In this document: positions 9,866 to 21,332 of the stretch, in pieces
Layout of the letters: every line of letters begins with the position of its first letter
Numbering within the stretch: position 1 is the stretch's first letter
Assembly (NCBI RefSeq): GCF_003417535.1
Contig: NZ_QVLS01000007.1
Coordinates: 186,001 to 250,000, forward strand
Reading direction: 5' to 3'
Length of the DNA: 64,000 bases
Source: Hydrogenophaga borbori
GTDB lineage: Bacteria > Pseudomonadota > Gammaproteobacteria > Burkholderiales > Burkholderiaceae_C
The notes under the pieces: generated by a model
Told to the model about the DNA's origin: nothing
Databases searched by the model: none
What the model saw: only the letters and a program-made list of their open reading frames with translations
Program-made: the position numbers and the translations under genes

Positions 9866-11296
9866 TTATTGGGGTTTGGGCTCACGGCCGTAGACGTCTT
9901 CGAGTCGCACGATGTCGTCCTCGCCGAGGTAGGCGCCGGATTGCACCTCGATCATCTCCAGTTCCATCTTGCCGGGGTTGTGCAGGCGGTGCACCTCGCC
10001 GATGGGGATGTAGGTGGACTGGTTCTCCGACAGCAGGAACACCTCCTGCCCGCGCGTGACCTCGGCCGTGCCCTTGACCACGATCCAGTGCTCGGCGCGG
10101 TGGTGGTGCTTCTGCAGGCTCAGCGACGCACCGGGCTTGACGCCGATGCGCTTGACCTGGAAGCGCGCCCCCGTATCGATGCTGTCGTACCAGCCCCAGG
10201 GCCGCGCCACGCGGCGGTGCGCGGCGGCCTGCGGCACATCGCTCTTGGCGAGGTGGGCCACCACGTCCTTCACCTGCTCGGCGTGGTCGCGCTGGGCCAC
10301 GAGCAGGGCGTCGGGCGTGTCGACGATGAGCAGGTCGTGCGTGCCCAGCGCCACCACGGGCCGGTGCGGCGCGTGGATGAAGGTGTTGGCCGCGCGCAGG
10401 GCATGGCCCTGGCCCTGCACGCGGTTGCCGTTGCCGTCGGCGGGCGCGAGGTCGGCCACGGCATTCCAGCTGCCCACGTCGCTCCACTGGCCCTGGAAGG
10501 GCACCACGGCCACGTCGTCGTGCGGCTCCATCACGGCGTAGTCGATGCTCTGCGAGCGGCAGGCCAGGAAAGGCTCGGCCGCCGGGCGCACGAAGCGGCA
10601 GCGGCCCACGGACTCTTCCTTGGGCGCGGCCATGGCCTGCTCGCAGGCGGCCCAGATGTCGTTCGCGTGGCGCTGCAGCGCGCCCTGCAGGGTGGCCGCG
10701 CTGGCCAGGAAGATGCCCGCGTTCCACAGCACGCCGCCTTGCAGCAGCAGCGCCTGCGCGGCCTCGGCGGCAGGCTTTTCGATGAATCGGGCCACGCCGC
10801 GGCTGCCATCGGGGCGCGGCTCGCCCTGGGCGATGTAGCCGTAGGCCGTGCTGGGGAAGGTGGGCATCACGCCGAAGGTGACGATGGCGCCGGCCTGCGC
10901 CGCGGCGACGCCTTGCCGCACGGTGTCGGCGAAGGCCACGGCGTCGGGGATGTGGTGGTCCGCCGGGCAGAACAGCAGCAGCTCGCTGCCGTCGCCATCG
11001 CGCAGGGCCTGCAGCGTGGCCAGTGCCATGGCGGCCGCGGTGTTGCGTGCGGCGGGCTCCAGCAACAGCGTGCCGCCCTGGCCGCCCGATTCGATGGCGT
11101 CGGCCACCAGGAAGCGGTGCTCGTCGGCGGCCACGCACAGGGGCGGCTGTCCGCTCCAGGCCACACGGTCCAAGGTAAGGCGAAGTAAAGATTTGTTGCC
11201 CACCAGCGGGACGAACTGCTTGGGAAAACTCTGGCGCGACAGGGGCCACAGGCGGGTGCCCGAGCCGCCACACAGGATGACGGGAGTGATCTGCAT
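9866..11296 (-). CDS. manC: Mannose-1-phosphate guanylyltransferase / mannose-6-phosphate isomerase
   Basis: Bifunctional type II enzyme making GDP-mannose for capsule, LPS or exopolysaccharide. The ATG at 11296 gives 476 aa, the expected size. The N-terminal nucleotidyltransferase domain carries [20 protein letters not shown] and later FIEKP. The C-terminal cupin isomerase domain carries [27 protein letters not shown] and the distal [14 protein letters not shown]. It lies between galE (8 bp) and divergent galU (121-bp gap). Confidence 0.95.
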   Translation of the reverse strand: MQITPVILCGGSGTRLWPLSRQSFPKQFVPLVGNKSLLRLTLDRVAWSGQPPLCVAADEHRFLVADAIESGGQGGTLLLEPAARNTAAAMALATLQALRDGDGSELLLFCPADHHIPDAVAFADTVRQGVAAAQAGAIVTFGVMPTFPSTAYGYIAQGEPRPDGSRGVARFIEKPAAEAAQALLLQGGVLWNAGIFLASAATLQGALQRHANDIWAACEQAMAAPKEESVGRCRFVRPAAEPFLACRSQSIDYAVMEPHDDVAVVPFQGQWSDVGSWNAVADLAPADGNGNRVQGQGHALRAANTFIHAPHRPVVALGTHDLLIVDTPDALLVAQRDHAEQVKDVVAHLAKSDVPQAAAHRRVARPWGWYDSIDTGARFQVKRIGVKPGASLSLQKHHHRAEHWIVVKGTAEVTRGQEVFLLSENQSTYIPIGEVHRLHNPGKMELEMIEVQSGAYLGEDDIVRLEDVYGREPKPQ

Positions 11297-11417
11297 TCGT
11301 GTGTATCCGGGAAGACCGCGCGTGATGCTGCGGTGCAATGGCGTGCCGGGTCGCGGGCACGGGCCGTGGGTATTATGGTCAGCTTGTTTGTCAAATCGCT
11401 CGGGAGCAGTGCACGAC

Positions 11418-12305
<888 letters not shown>

Positions 12306-12319
12306 GGCCCGTCGCCCGT

Positions 12320-13093
12320 TCAGGGCCCGAAGAGAAACACGGCGGGCAGGTCCAGCGGCAGGTCGGCCGCCAGCGCGGGCTCGCGCCGCCAATCCGCCAC
12401 GCGCGCGCTGCGGATGGCTTGCGTGGGCAGCGCCAGCCCGCAGGCCACGGCCAGGCGCGTGCCCGGCTGCAGGCTGTCGATCAGCGCGCGCAGCAGGGCC
12501 GCGTTGCGGTAGGGCGTCTCGATCAGGATCTGCGCCTGGCCGCTGCGTGTGGCCAGGGCGTCGAGTTCGCGCAGGCGCTTGGCGCGCGTGGGCGGGTCCT
12601 GCGCCACGTAGCCCACGAAGGCGAAGTGCTGGCCATTGAGCCCGCTGCCCGCGAGCGCGAGCATCAGCGACACCGGCCCCACCAGTGGGCACACCCGCAG
12701 GCCCAGGGCGTGCGCCGCGCGCACCACGCCGCTGCCGGGGTCGGCGATGGCGGGCATGCCGGCCTCGCTGAGCAGGCCGATGCCATGGCCCTGCAGCGCG
12801 GGCGCGAGCCAGTCGCGCGCCGCCCGGTCGTCCTGCGTGTGGTCGCCGCGCTTGTGCGTTTGCCGGGGCAATTCCAGGATGTGCTGTTCCTGCAGCGGCG
12901 CGGCCAGGCCCACGGCGGCGTCCACGCGCTTGAGGAAGGCGCGCGCGCTCTTGGCGTTCTCGGCGATCCAGTGCGTGAGCCGGCCGGCCACGGCCAGGGT
13001 CTCTCCCGGCAGCAGCGCCTCCAGCGGGTCCGTGGCCTCGGCCACGCCGAAGTCCAGCGGCGTGGGCACCAGGTAAAGCGCGCCCGGCGTCAC
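12320..13093 (-). CDS. SAM-dependent methyltransferase of the tetrapyrrole-methylase/RsmI-like family
   Basis: Protein of 257 aa related to RsmI (16S rRNA C1402 2'-O-methyltransferase). It begins with GALYLVPTPLDFG, where true RsmI has a GTLYVVATPIGN-like strand, and contains the core SEAGMPAIADPGSGVVRAAHA and ILIETPYRNAALL motifs. It lacks the C-terminal extension of RsmI, so it is better called an RsmI-like paralogue of unknown substrate. Its start overlaps the maf stop by 4 bp, so the two are translationally coupled. Confidence 0.88.
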   Translation of the reverse strand: MTPGALYLVPTPLDFGVAEATDPLEALLPGETLAVAGRLTHWIAENAKSARAFLKRVDAAVGLAAPLQEQHILELPRQTHKRGDHTQDDRAARDWLAPALQGHGIGLLSEAGMPAIADPGSGVVRAAHALGLRVCPLVGPVSLMLALAGSGLNGQHFAFVGYVAQDPPTRAKRLRELDALATRSGQAQILIETPYRNAALLRALIDSLQPGTRLAVACGLALPTQAIRSARVADWRREPALAADLPLDLPAVFLFGP

Positions 13094-13689
13094 GGCAGGC
13101 GCACGCCGGCGGCGCGCAGCATCTGGCAGGTGCGGATCAGCGGCAGCCCCACCAGGGCGGTGGGGTCGTCGCTGTCGATGCGCTCGAGCAGGGCGATGCC
13201 CAGGCCTTCGCTCTTGGCGCTGCCGGCGCAGTCGTAGGGCTGCTCGGCGAGCAGGTAGCGCTCGATCTCGCCGTCGTCCAGCTCGCGGAATGCCACGCGC
13301 ACGGGCGCAATGTCCTGGCGCTCGAAGCCGCTGGCGCGGCAGACCACGGCCAGGGCGGTCTGGAAGACCACGGTCTGCCCGCGCATGCGGCGCAATTGCT
13401 GCACGGCGCGTTCGTGGGTGCCAGGTTTGCCCAGCGGCTCGCCGGCCAGATCGGCCACCTGGTCACTGCCGATGACCACGGCCTCGGGAAAGCGCTCGGC
13501 GACGGCGCGGGCCTTGGCCAGGGCCAGGCGCTGGGCGAGGGCGGCGGGTGCCTCGCCGGGCTGCGGCGTTTCGTCGACCTCGGGTGCGGCCACCTCGAAC
13601 GGCAGGCCCAGGCGCTGCAGCAGCTCGCGCCGGTAGCGGGACGTCGATCCCAGGACCACGGCCCGGGCGGGGGAGGGGGTGTTGCTCAT
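13090..13689 (-). CDS. Maf family nucleotide pyrophosphatase (YceF-type)
   Basis: Housekeeping nucleoside-triphosphate pyrophosphatase of 199 aa. The family signature is LGSTSRYRRELLQRLGLPFE near the N-terminus, followed by the VDET and GSDQV (metal/catalytic Asp) motifs and the KSEGLGIALLE region. In this group the preferred substrates are 7-methyl-GTP-like nucleotides, although that is known only from relatives. In Burkholderiales a YceF-type maf gene commonly precedes the yceD-rpmF-plsX cluster, as here (divergent, 34-bp gap). Confidence 0.93.
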   Translation of the reverse strand: MSNTPSPARAVVLGSTSRYRRELLQRLGLPFEVAAPEVDETPQPGEAPAALAQRLALAKARAVAERFPEAVVIGSDQVADLAGEPLGKPGTHERAVQQLRRMRGQTVVFQTALAVVCRASGFERQDIAPVRVAFRELDDGEIERYLLAEQPYDCAGSAKSEGLGIALLERIDSDDPTALVGLPLIRTCQMLRAAGVRLP

Positions 13690-13723
13690 GGGCGTATTGT
13701 CGTGGCCTGCCTAGAATCGCCCG

Positions 13724-14290
13724 ATGGCCAGCAAGCCCCCCGCTTCCGTTTTCAATCCGCAGCGCCTGGATGCGCTGCGCTTCGCCCAGGCCGGCGCCCG
13801 GCTCGAAGGCGATCCGCCGCTCACCGGTTTCGCGCGCCTCGCCAGCGACTTGCACCCGCCCGTCGACCCGAGCGAGCGCGTGCGCTGGCAGGCCCAGGGC
13901 GAGATGCGCGCCGGGCCGACCGGTGGTGCCCCGCAGGCCTGGCTGCACCTGGAGGCGCGCGCCCTCGTGCCCCTGACCTGCCAGCGCTGCCTGGCGCCGG
14001 TGCAGACCCCGGTGGAGGTGGACCGCTGGTTCCGCTTCGTGGCCGACGAGGCCACGGCCGAGGCGCTGGACGACGACAGCGAAGAGGACCTGCTCGCCCT
14101 GGAGCCGCGGCCCGGCCTGGTCGAGCTGGTCGAGGACGAGCTGATCCTGGCCCTGCCGCTGGTGCCCCTGCACGAGCGCTGCCCGCAGCCCCTGTTGGCG
14201 GCCGAGGAGCCCGCCGGTGGCGAAAAGGCGTCGGGCAGTGAGCGCCCGCACCCCTTCGCGGCGCTGGCCAAGCTCAAGGGCCGGCCGTGA
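13724..14290 (+). CDS. yceD: YceD/DUF177 family protein (23S rRNA accumulation)
   Basis: Protein of 188 aa of the DUF177 family, linked in relatives to 23S rRNA accumulation. The central zinc-finger-like cysteine pair is in LVPLTCQRCLAPVQTPVEV, followed by the acidic DDDSEEDLLAL and the conserved LVELVEDELILALPLVPLHERC block, and a terminal PFAALAKLKG. It is the gene normally found just before rpmF, and here rpmF follows after a 150-bp gap with its own promoter-like element. Confidence 0.92.
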   Translation: MASKPPASVFNPQRLDALRFAQAGARLEGDPPLTGFARLASDLHPPVDPSERVRWQAQGEMRAGPTGGAPQAWLHLEARALVPLTCQRCLAPVQTPVEVDRWFRFVADEATAEALDDDSEEDLLALEPRPGLVELVEDELILALPLVPLHERCPQPLLAAEEPAGGEKASGSERPHPFAALAKLKGRP

Positions 14291-14322
14291 GGGGGTCCCA
14301 TCCGTATCCGGATAACTCGGGC

Positions 14323-14328
14323 TATAAT
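14323..14328 (+). promoter_or_regulatory. -10 element TATAAT upstream of rpmF
   Basis: A consensus TATAAT lies in the context GGGCTATAATGC, 113 bp upstream of the rpmF start. No good -35 box is present at the usual spacing. A 10-bp palindrome TATCCGGATA (14305-14314) lies just upstream and may be a regulatory site. Confidence 0.6.
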
Positions 14329-14440
14329 GCTTGGCTTTGCGCCAGGGCGGGCCTGAAAGGCCGGGCAGCGTGCGGTTTCCACCCCGTGTCCCAGCCGATG
14401 ACGCCCTCGAGTCCTCACCAACGCCTTCCAGGAGCCCAAC

Positions 14441-14623
14441 ATGGCTGTCCAGCAAAACAAGAAATCGCCCTCCAAGCGGGGCATGCACCGTTCGCACAAC
14501 GCGCTGACCACCCCGGGCACCGCCGTCGAGCCCACCACGGGCGAAGTGCATCTGCGTCACCACATCAGCCCCAACGGCTTCTACCGCGGCCGCCAGGTGC
14601 TCAAGAACAAATCCGAAGCCTGA
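14441..14623 (+). CDS. rpmF: 50S ribosomal protein L32
   Basis: Small basic ribosomal protein of 60 aa. The N-terminus [21 protein letters not shown] and the [18 protein letters not shown] tail are typical of bacterial L32 of the zinc-free type, since the four cysteines found in some L32 proteins are absent. An AGGAG ribosome site is 7 bp before the ATG. A strong intrinsic terminator follows, so it is partly uncoupled from the fatty-acid genes downstream. Confidence 0.97.
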   Translation: MAVQQNKKSPSKRGMHRSHNALTTPGTAVEPTTGEVHLRHHISPNGFYRGRQVLKNKSEA

Positions 14624-14678
14624 TCCACGGGCTGCCTGCCGGGCGTGCGCGCGCGCGTCCGCTGGCCACGGAGACACG

Positions 14679-14706
14679 GGCCCGCATGCCGCATGCGGGC
14701 CTTTTT
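14679..14706 (+). terminator. Intrinsic terminator after rpmF
   Basis: GGCCCGCATGC pairs with GCATGCGGGCC and is followed by TTTTT. It lies between rpmF and plsX and probably attenuates read-through into the fatty-acid genes. Confidence 0.8.
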
Positions 14707-14751
14707 CATTAGAACGACGAGGTCGCCGCAAGCGTCCCGCAGGATGTCGAG

Positions 14752-15813
14752 ATGATCACCATCGCCGTGGATTGCATGGGGGGAGACGTCGGGCCGGTCG
14801 TGACCATGCCCGCGGCCGAGGCCTTTCTGGCCGGCCACCCCCAGGCGCGCCTGCTGCTGGTGGGGCGCGCCGAGGACCTGCACGCCTGGTCCCGTCTCAC
14901 GGGGCATGAGCGCTGCACCGTGGTGCCCGCCAGCGAGGTCGTGGACATGAGCGACCCGATCGAGGTCGCGCTGCGCCGCAAGAAGGACTCGTCCATGCGG
15001 GTGGCGGTCCAGCAGGTCAAGGACGGCCATGCGCAGGCCGCGGTCTCGGCCGGCAACACCGGTGCGCTGATGGCGATCTCGCGCTACCTGCTCAAGACGC
15101 TGGACGGCATCGAACGCCCCGCCATCGCCACCCAGATGCCCAATGCGCGCGGCGGCGCCACCACCGTGCTCGATCTCGGCGCCAACGTCGACTGCTCGGC
15201 CGAGCACCTGCTGCAGTTCGCGGTGATGGGCTCGGCCCTGGTGGCCGCCGTCACTGGGCGCGACGACCCCTCGGTGGGCCTGCTCAATGTCGGCGAGGAG
15301 GTCATCAAGGGCAGTGACGTGATCAAGCAGGCGGGTCAGTTGCTGCGCCACGCCGCCGCGGCGGGCGACCTGAACTTCCACGGCAATGTGGAGGGCAACG
15401 ACATCTTCAAGGGCACCACCGACATCGTGGTGTGCGATGGCTTCGTGGGCAATGTGGCGCTCAAGGCGAGCGAGGGCGTGGCCTCGATGATCGGCGGCTT
15501 CATCCGCGAGGAGTTCACGCGCGGCCTGTGGCGCAAGCTGGCGGCCGTGGTGGCCATGCCGGTGCTCAACGCCATCCGCCAGCGAGCCGACCACCGCGTT
15601 TACAACGGCGCGGCCCTGCTGGGCCTGCAGGGCCTGGTGTTCAAGAGCCATGGCTCGGCCGACGCCTTCGCCTTCGAGCAAGCGCTGGCCCGCGCGTATG
15701 ATGCCGCCTCCCGCGGCTTGCTGGACAACGTGAGACAACGCATTGCGCGTGCGCAGCCGCTGCTGTCGCCCGAGACGACCATCAGCGAGCGTGGCGGCAT
15801 TCCGACCATCTGA
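14752..15813 (+). CDS. plsX: Phosphate acyltransferase PlsX
   Basis: Converts acyl-ACP to acyl-phosphate at the start of phospholipid synthesis; peripheral membrane enzyme of 353 aa. The start [14 protein letters not shown], then [29 protein letters not shown] and the C-terminal [18 protein letters not shown] are family hallmarks. It lies in the conserved order rpmF-plsX-fabH, 9 bp before fabH. Confidence 0.97.
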   Translation: MITIAVDCMGGDVGPVVTMPAAEAFLAGHPQARLLLVGRAEDLHAWSRLTGHERCTVVPASEVVDMSDPIEVALRRKKDSSMRVAVQQVKDGHAQAAVSAGNTGALMAISRYLLKTLDGIERPAIATQMPNARGGATTVLDLGANVDCSAEHLLQFAVMGSALVAAVTGRDDPSVGLLNVGEEVIKGSDVIKQAGQLLRHAAAAGDLNFHGNVEGNDIFKGTTDIVVCDGFVGNVALKASEGVASMIGGFIREEFTRGLWRKLAAVVAMPVLNAIRQRADHRVYNGAALLGLQGLVFKSHGSADAFAFEQALARAYDAASRGLLDNVRQRIARAQPLLSPETTISERGGIPTI

Positions 15814-15822
15814 TTCCTCCGC

Positions 15823-16800
15823 ATGAGCGCTTATTCCCGCATCACCGGCACGGGCAGCCATCTGCCGCCGCGCCGCCTGACCAACGACGACATGGTGGCC
15901 ATGCTGGCGCCCAAGGGCATCGAGACCAGCGACCAGTGGATCATCGAGCGCACCGGCATCCGCGCGAGGCACTTCGCCGACGACGGCGTGTTCGCCAGCG
16001 ACATGGGCGTGGCGGCGGCGCAGGCCGCGCTGGAAGCGGCCGGTCGCACGGCCAAGGACATCGACCTCATCATCGTCGCCACGTCCACGCCGGACATGGT
16101 GTTTCCGTCCACCGCCGCCATCGTCCAGCACAAGCTGGGCATCGCGGGCTGCCCGGCCTTCGACCTGCAGGCCGTGTGCAGCGGCTTCGTCTACGCCCTC
16201 ACCGTGGCCGACGCGATGATCCGTGCCGGCACGGCGCGCAAGGCCCTGGTCATTGGCACCGAGGTGTTCTCGCGCCTGCTCGACTTCAACGACCGCACCA
16301 CCTGCGTGCTGTTCGGCGACGGCGCGGGCGCCGTGGTGCTCGAGGCCTCCGACACGCCCGGCATCCTGGCGAGCGACCTGCACGCCGACGGCAAGCACGT
16401 GGGCATCCTGTGCGTGCCGGGGCACGTGTCGGGTGGGCAGGTCACGGGCCAGCCGCTGCTCAAAATGGATGGCCAGGCGGTGTTCCGGCTCGCGGTCACG
16501 GTGCTGGAGCGCGCCGCGCGCACCGTGCTGCACAAGGCCGGCCGCGTGGACACCGACATCGACTGGCTGATTCCTCATCAGGCCAACATCCGCATCATGC
16601 AGGGCACGGCGAAGAAGCTGCACCTGCCGCTGGACAAGCTCGTCGCCACCGTGGACGAACACGGCAACACCTCGGCGGCCTCCATACCGCTCGCGCTCGA
16701 TCACGCGGTGCGCGGTGGCCGCGTGCGCCCGGGTGACACCGTGCTGCTCGAAGGGGTGGGTGGCGGCTTCACCTGGGGTGCGGTGCTGCTCGATTTTTGA
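15823..16800 (+). CDS. fabH: 3-oxoacyl-ACP synthase III (KAS III)
   Basis: Initiates fatty-acid synthesis by condensing acetyl-CoA with malonyl-ACP; 325 aa. The catalytic triad can be placed: Cys in [13 protein letters not shown], His in [11 protein letters not shown] and Asn in [10 protein letters not shown]. The ending [15 protein letters not shown] is standard. It is cotranscribed with plsX, and fabD follows after 46 bp. Confidence 0.97.
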   Translation: MSAYSRITGTGSHLPPRRLTNDDMVAMLAPKGIETSDQWIIERTGIRARHFADDGVFASDMGVAAAQAALEAAGRTAKDIDLIIVATSTPDMVFPSTAAIVQHKLGIAGCPAFDLQAVCSGFVYALTVADAMIRAGTARKALVIGTEVFSRLLDFNDRTTCVLFGDGAGAVVLEASDTPGILASDLHADGKHVGILCVPGHVSGGQVTGQPLLKMDGQAVFRLAVTVLERAARTVLHKAGRVDTDIDWLIPHQANIRIMQGTAKKLHLPLDKLVATVDEHGNTSAASIPLALDHAVRGGRVRPGDTVLLEGVGGGFTWGAVLLDF

Positions 16801-16846
16801 ACGAACGGACGGCGCCGCCGCGCGCCGTCGCAGACAGCTGAACAGA

Positions 16847-17797
16847 ATGAAACCGTTTGCCTTTGTCTTTCCCGGCCAGGGGTCCCAGTCCGTGGGCATG
16901 CTCGACGCCTGGGGTGACCACCCCGCCGTCGTCGACACCCTGCGCGAGGCGTCGGACGCCTTGGGCGAGGACGTCGGCCGGCTCATCAAGGAAGGCCCCA
17001 AGGAGGCTTTGGGCCTGACGACCAACACCCAGCCCGTGATGCTGGTGGCCGGTGTCGCCGCCTGGCGCGCCTGGCGCGCCGAGGGCGGCGAGCTGCCCGC
17101 CGCCGTGGCCGGCCATTCGCTGGGCGAGTACAGCGCGCTGGTCGCCGCCGAGGTGCTCACGCTGGCCGACGCAGCGCCGTTGGTGCGCTTTCGCGCCGCG
17201 GCCATGCAAGAGGCGGTGCCCGTCGGTGTCGGGGCGATGGCCGCGATCCTGGGCATGGACGCCGAGCGTGTGAAGGCCGGCTGTGCCGAGGCGCAGGCCA
17301 CCTTTGGCGCGGGCAGCGCCGAGGTGGTGGAGGCCGTGAACTTCAACGACCCGGCGCAAACCGTGATCGCGGGCAGCAAGGCCGCTGTCGACAAGGCCTG
17401 TGAGGTGCTCAAGGCCAACGGCGCCAAGCGCGCGCTGCCGCTGCCGGTGTCGGCGCCGTTCCACTCCAGCCTCATGAAGCCGGCCGCCGAGCGCCTGCGG
17501 GAGAAGCTGGCCGGCGTGGCGCTGGCGGTGCCGCGCTTCCCGCTCATCAACAACATCGACGTGGCGGTCGAGTCCGACGCCGACCGCATCCGTGACGCGC
17601 TGTACCGCCAGGCCTTCGGGCCGGTGCGCTGGGTCGAATGCGTGCAGGCCATGCAGGCGCGCGGCATTGGCACCCTGATCGAATGCGGCCCTGGCAAGGT
17701 GCTGGCCGGCATGACCAAACGCATCGACGCCAGCATCCAGGGCGCCGCCCTGTACGACCCGGCCACGCTGGCCGAGGCCAAGGCCCTGCTGGCCTGA
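16847..17797 (+). CDS. fabD: Malonyl-CoA:ACP transacylase
   Basis: Loads malonyl groups onto acyl carrier protein. The ATG at 16847 gives 316 aa. Motifs are FVFPGQGSQSVGM, the nucleophile GHSLGEYSALVAA, the arginine of RFRAAAMQEAVP, and the catalytic histidine in SAPFHSSLMKPA. It sits between fabH and fabG in a single run. Confidence 0.97.
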   Translation: MKPFAFVFPGQGSQSVGMLDAWGDHPAVVDTLREASDALGEDVGRLIKEGPKEALGLTTNTQPVMLVAGVAAWRAWRAEGGELPAAVAGHSLGEYSALVAAEVLTLADAAPLVRFRAAAMQEAVPVGVGAMAAILGMDAERVKAGCAEAQATFGAGSAEVVEAVNFNDPAQTVIAGSKAAVDKACEVLKANGAKRALPLPVSAPFHSSLMKPAAERLREKLAGVALAVPRFPLINNIDVAVESDADRIRDALYRQAFGPVRWVECVQAMQARGIGTLIECGPGKVLAGMTKRIDASIQGAALYDPATLAEAKALLA

Positions 17798-17826
17798 ACC
17801 CGCCCCCATTCCACAACGAGGTCGAT

Positions 17827-18588
17827 ATGACGGACGTGAAATTCGCGGGCCAGGTGGCCCTGGTCACCGGCGCCTCGCGCGGCATCGGCGCGGCCATCGC
17901 GCACGAGCTCGCGCAACAGGGGCTGATCGTCATCGGCACCGCCACCAGCGGCGATGGCGCGGCCAAGATCGACGCCGCGCTGAAGGCGGTGGGCGGGGCC
18001 GGCGCCGGCAGCCGCGGCGCGGTGCTCGACGTCAACGACGCCAAGGCCGCCGAAGCCCTCATCGACGAGATCGTCAAGGCGCACGGCGCGTTGCATGTCC
18101 TGGTCAACAACGCGGGCATCACGCGCGACATGCTGGCCATGCGCCTGAAGGACGAGGACTGGGACGCCGTGCTCGACACCAACCTCAAGGCCGTGTTCCG
18201 TCTCAGCCGCGCGGTCATCCGCCCCATGATGAAGCAGCGCTACGGCCGCATCATCAGCATCACCAGCGTCGTCGGCGCCTCGGGCAACCCGGGCCAGGCC
18301 AACTACGCCGCCGCCAAGGCCGGCCTGGCCGGCATGACGCGCGCGCTGGCGCGCGAGCTGGGCAGCCGCAACATCACCGTCAACTGCGTCGCGCCGGGCT
18401 TCATCGAGACCGACATGACCGCTTCGCTGCCCGAAGAGCAGCAGAAGGCACTGCTGTCCCAGATTCCCCTGGGCCACCTCGGCAAACCCGCCGACATCGC
18501 GCACGCCGTGGCCTTCGTGGCCAGCCCGCGCGCGGCCTACATCACTGGCCAGGAACTGCACGTCAACGGCGGCATGTTCATGGCCTGA
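17827..18588 (+). CDS. fabG: 3-oxoacyl-ACP reductase
   Basis: NADPH-dependent short-chain dehydrogenase (253 aa) for the first reduction in fatty-acid elongation. It shows the cofactor motif TGASRGIGAAIA, the NNAGITRD strand, the catalytic serine in ISITSVVG, the YxxxK pair in NYAAAKAG, and the C-terminal ITGQELHVNGGMFMA. It has an insertion near 50-60 (GGAGAGSRG) relative to shorter FabG proteins. It follows fabD by 29 bp. Confidence 0.97.
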   Translation: MTDVKFAGQVALVTGASRGIGAAIAHELAQQGLIVIGTATSGDGAAKIDAALKAVGGAGAGSRGAVLDVNDAKAAEALIDEIVKAHGALHVLVNNAGITRDMLAMRLKDEDWDAVLDTNLKAVFRLSRAVIRPMMKQRYGRIISITSVVGASGNPGQANYAAAKAGLAGMTRALARELGSRNITVNCVAPGFIETDMTASLPEEQQKALLSQIPLGHLGKPADIAHAVAFVASPRAAYITGQELHVNGGMFMA

Positions 18589-18621
18589 TGTCTCTCGGGG
18601 TCCCGGCCCCGTCCCCCCGGC

Positions 18622-18903
<282 letters not shown>

Positions 18904-18910
18904 TCGCCCC

Positions 18911-20155
<1,245 letters not shown>

Positions 20156-20159
20156 TCGT

Positions 20160-20609
20160 TTGACCACCCGGCCCGGCGCCCCATCGGTTGCCTATCCGGT
20201 GGGGCGTTGCCGTTTCTGGGGGCTGTCCCTGGCGGTCCTGGCGCTGGCCGTGGCCCTCCTGGTGGCCTGGATGGCGGCGTCCCTGGCGCTGAGTACCTGG
20301 CTGGCACTGGCCGTGGCGGGCCTGGCCTGGATGGGCTGGGCCGCAAGCATGGAGCGCCGCCCGGTCGCGGGCGTGCTGCGCTTCAGCGGTGCGCCGGGGC
20401 AGGGTGCGGCCTGGCGCTGGTCGCCGGACGGCTCGGGCGACGGCCTCGCGCTCGACGCGGTGCGGGTGGCGCTGGACCTGCAAAGCCGCGTGCTGTTGCA
20501 CCTGAGGGGTGCCGCCGGCGCGCCGGCCTGGGTGTGGGTGGAGCGCGACCGGGCGCCCGCCGACTGGCTGGCGCTGCGCCGCGCCCTGGTGTCCGATCGG
20601 CCGGTTTGA
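20160..20609 (+). CDS. Putative membrane protein, YgfX-like
   Basis: Hypothetical protein of about 149 aa with a likely TTG start at 20160, because no suitable ATG exists. Residues 20-58 form one hairpin of two hydrophobic segments, followed by a soluble beta-rich tail with several tryptophans (AAWRWSPDGSG). This layout resembles YgfX/CptA-like proteins encoded near rpoE in proteobacteria, but the match is by architecture and position only. It is squeezed between fabF (4 bp) and rpoE (54 bp). Confidence 0.6.
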   Translation: MTTRPGAPSVAYPVGRCRFWGLSLAVLALAVALLVAWMAASLALSTWLALAVAGLAWMGWAASMERRPVAGVLRFSGAPGQGAAWRWSPDGSGDGLALDAVRVALDLQSRVLLHLRGAAGAPAWVWVERDRAPADWLALRRALVSDRPV

Positions 20610-20648
20610 CGCCCCGTCCGCGCCCCTGGAGACGGTGGGGGCATGGGG

Positions 20649-20654
20649 TATAGT
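20649..20654 (+). promoter_or_regulatory. -10-like TATAGT immediately before rpoE
   Basis: TATAGT ends 9 bp before the preferred rpoE ATG (20664). If used, transcription would begin within a few bases of the start codon, giving a nearly leaderless mRNA. No -35 box at normal spacing was seen. Confidence 0.3.
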
Positions 20655-20663
20655 CCCGCGCGC

Positions 20664-21305
20664 ATGACAACGGAAGACCACACCGCTCCGCCGCCGCCCG
20701 ACAGCGACGTCATGCTGGTGCAACGCACCCTGGCCGGCGAGCGCCGCGCCTACGATCTGCTGGTCCTGAAATACCAACGGCGCGTCGAACGCCTCATCGG
20801 ACGCATGGTGCGCGACAGCGACCTGGTCCAGGACATCGCCCAGGAAACCTTCATCCGCGCCTACCGCGCCCTGGCCCAGTTCCGGGGCGATGCCCAGTTC
20901 TACACCTGGCTGTACCGCATCGCCGTCAATACGGCGAAGAAGCAGCTGATGGAACTGAAACGCGATCCGCTGGTCTTCCAATCGCAGCTCAAGGGGGGGG
21001 AGGACGATGAAACTTCCGCTCCGGAGCGCGAACTAAACGCCAACGTAGCCGACACCGAGACGCCCGAGGCGGTGCTGGCCAGCAAGGAAATCGCCAACGC
21101 GGTCAACGCCGCGATGGAGGCCTTGCCCGAGGAACTGCGCATGGCCATCACCCTGCGCGAAATCGAGGGCCTGAGTTACGAAGAGATCGCCCAAGCACTC
21201 GAATGCCCCATTGGCACCGTGCGTTCCCGCATCTTCCGGGCGCGCGAAGCCATTTCGGCCCGCATCAAGCCCTTGCTCGACCGGCAGTCGGGCAAGCGCT
21301 GGTGA
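20664..21305 (+). CDS. rpoE: RNA polymerase sigma-E factor (RpoE/AlgU)
   Basis: Extracytoplasmic-function sigma factor of about 213 aa that directs envelope-stress transcription. Region 2 has DLVQDIAQETFIRAYRALAQFRGDAQFYTWLYRIAVNTAK-type features, and region 4 has LREIEGLSYEEIAQAL and GTVRSRIFRARE. The linker is longer than in E. coli RpoE. An upstream ATG at 20643 would overlap a TATAGT element, so the start at 20664 is preferred. It heads the operon rpoE-rseA-rseB-mucD. Confidence 0.95.
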   Translation: MTTEDHTAPPPPDSDVMLVQRTLAGERRAYDLLVLKYQRRVERLIGRMVRDSDLVQDIAQETFIRAYRALAQFRGDAQFYTWLYRIAVNTAKKQLMELKRDPLVFQSQLKGGEDDETSAPERELNANVADTETPEAVLASKEIANAVNAAMEALPEELRMAITLREIEGLSYEEIAQALECPIGTVRSRIFRAREAISARIKPLLDRQSGKRW

Positions 21306-21332
21306 GAGGCCTGTCACGCTGAGGTCGCCGCC

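Noticed and set aside
11297..11417. TTGACA-like -35 box in the manC-galU gap (minus strand)
   Set aside because: The only candidate -10 (CATAAT) is just 11 bp away, too close for a sigma-70 promoter.
20993..21000. Run of 8 G inside rpoE
   Set aside because: It could slip, but eight bases encoding Gly-Gly in an essential-type sigma factor is not unusual in GC-rich DNA.
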